A stretch of DNA of 33,946 nucleotides from Gemmatimonas sp. (GTDB lineage: Bacteria > Gemmatimonadota > Gemmatimonadetes > Gemmatimonadales > Gemmatimonadaceae). The notes under the pieces are model-generated. The model saw nothing but the letters and a program-made list of their open reading frames with translations. It was not told the origin of the DNA and searched no databases. The stretch is taken from contig JAABRO010000016.1 in the NCBI GenBank assembly GCA_011390885.1, forward strand, positions 28,374 through 62,319, read 5' to 3'. A program made the position numbers and the translations under genes. Below, piece by piece: positions 33,002 through 33,946 of this stretch (position 1 is the first letter of the stretch; each line of letters opens with the position of its first letter).

Positions 33002-33946
33002 ATGGTCATGCCCTTTACGTCGACGCCCCCGGACGGTCCGGTGACGCTCTCCAGCAACGCCCGCACGGTCCTCGAGAAGCGCTATCTCGTGAAGGACGCC
33101 ACGGGCAAGCCGGTGGAGAGCCCCGAGGACATGTTCTGGCGCGTCGCCACCGTGATCGCCGAGGCGGATCGGCGGTACGGCGCGAGCGATGGTGCGGTGC
33201 AGGCGGTGGCGGAGGAGTTCTACTTCCTCATGACGCAGCGGCGGTTCGAGCCGAACTCGCCCACGCTCATGAACGCGGGGCGTCCGCTCGGCCAGCTCTC
33301 GGCGTGCTTCGTGCTCCCCGTGGAGGACGCGCTCTCCAACGGCGAGAGCGGCATCTACGACACGCTCCGCAGCATGGCGCTCATTCACCAGAGCGGCGGC
33401 GGCACGGGCTTCTCGTTCTCGCGCCTGCGTTCGCGCGGCTCCATGGTGCGCAGCACCACGGGCGTGGCCTCGGGCCCGGTGTCGTTCATGCAGCTGTACG
33501 ACGCCAGCACCGACGCGGTGAAGCAGGGCGGCACGCGTCGCGGCGCGAACATGGGCATCCTGCGCGTCGACCACCCCGACGTGATGGAGTTCATCGCCTG
33601 CAAGGAAGACCTCACCAAGATCACGAACTTCAACATCTCGGTGGGCATCACCACGAAGTTCATGGAGGCGCTCAAGGCGAACGCCGACTATGAACTGCTC
33701 GACCCGGTGTCGAAGCAGGTGACGGGCACGGCGAACGCGCGCGAAGTGTGGGACAAGATGATCCTGGGCGCGTGGCGCACGGGTGAGCCGGGCGTGTTCT
33801 TCATCGACGAGGCCAACCGCTACAACCCGGTGCCGCACCTGGGTGGCTACGAGGCCACCAACCCGTGTGGCGAGCAGCCGCTGCTCCCGTACGACGTGTG
33901 CAACCTCGGCTCGGTGAACGTGGGCTGGTACGTGAAGGACGGCGTC
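33002..33946 (+). CDS. nrdJ: Class II (adenosylcobalamin-dependent) ribonucleotide reductase, N-terminal part
   Basis: 315 codons are visible; the gene runs off the window. It reduces ribonucleotides to deoxyribonucleotides using a cobalamin-derived thiyl radical. 'EPNSPTLMNAGRPLGQLSACFVLPVED' holds the redox Cys102; 'HQSGGGTGFSFSRLR' and 'ASGPVSFMQLYDASTDAVKQGGTRRGANMG' are hallmark class II segments. The active site Asn287/Cys289/Glu291 lies in 'NPCGEQPLLPYDVCNLGSVN'. The length and style of this N-terminus (no ATP-cone domain seen) match NrdJ rather than NrdA or NrdD, though the cobalamin-binding part is not in view. ATG 33002 follows CAGGAGT by ~1-3 bases; ATG 33008 fits Shine-Dalgarno spacing better and is an equally good start. 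Confidence 0.93.
   Translation, partial: MVMPFTSTPPDGPVTLSSNARTVLEKRYLVKDATGKPVESPEDMFWRVATVIAEADRRYGASDGAVQAVAEEFYFLMTQRRFEPNSPTLMNAGRPLGQLSACFVLPVEDALSNGESGIYDTLRSMALIHQSGGGTGFSFSRLRSRGSMVRSTTGVASGPVSFMQLYDASTDAVKQGGTRRGANMGILRVDHPDVMEFIACKEDLTKITNFNISVGITTKFMEALKANADYELLDPVSKQVTGTANAREVWDKMILGAWRTGEPGVFFIDEANRYNPVPHLGGYEATNPCGEQPLLPYDVCNLGSVNVGWYVKDGV

Overview
The window is GC-rich (roughly 70% by eye), densely coded bacterial DNA with short gaps, many ATGA or other stop/start overlaps, and several genes without a clear Shine-Dalgarno sequence. The gene mix includes lipoproteins with lipoboxes, outer-membrane barrel proteins, a class II ribonucleotide reductase, murein-recycling enzymes and a DUF4175-like/DUF4159 locus. 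This fits a diderm bacterium, and the style and gene set suggest Gemmatimonadota (Gemmatimonadaceae-like). That placement is inference from gene content; no rRNA or other phylogenetic marker gene lies in the window. Most of the window reads as chromosomal core or housekeeping DNA. I see no IS element, phage genes, CRISPR array, tRNA or rRNA.

Layout. 1-3252: end of a DUF4175-like membrane-associated protein, a DUF4159 protein and a two-TM protein, translationally overlapping. 3326-10981: a compact forward run of HDAC-type deacetylase, lipoprotein beta-propeller, CorA, zinc-ribbon Ser/Thr kinase, dipeptide epimerase and PriA. 11085-13452: a baeRF-like (release-factor-fold) protein and a PLP aminotransferase. 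13516-14100 (-): a secreted YceI protein. 14403-16344: a hypothetical protein with an acidic linker, a Fur-family regulator and CcdA. 16399-18240 (-): an MsbA-like ABC exporter. 18336-19211: a glycine-zipper lipoprotein. 19299-21892 (-): an outer-membrane protein followed by gamma-glutamyltransferase. 21976-25573: murQ-anmK-nagZ, joined by ATGA overlaps. 25597-26817 (-): a PP2C phosphatase. 27016-32442: a lipoprotein amidase, a large metalloprotease/propeller/barrel fusion and a gamma-carbonic-anhydrase-like protein. 33002-end: the start of a class II ribonucleotide reductase, behind a 559-base AT-richer stretch.

How genes fit together. Cell-wall turnover recurs: an amidase cuts peptide from glycan, a GH3 hexosaminidase releases sugars, AnmK phosphorylates anhydro-MurNAc, MurQ removes the lactyl ether, and the dipeptide epimerase handles L-Ala-D-Glu. 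Gamma-glutamyltransferase may process gamma-glutamyl peptides in the envelope. Reversible Ser/Thr phosphorylation is represented by the kinase and the PP2C phosphatase, about 18 kb apart.

Most worth a second look: the low-GC, hairpin-rich stretch before the ribonucleotide reductase gene with its unrecognised open frame; two independent 15-bp in-frame tandem repeats at the 3' ends of the Fur and AnmK genes, the first related to G4/C4 motifs in intergenic hairpins; a TATAAT flanked by two copies of a palindromic 10-mer before the amidase; and the three-part protease/propeller/barrel protein. I found no clear new multi-gene system.
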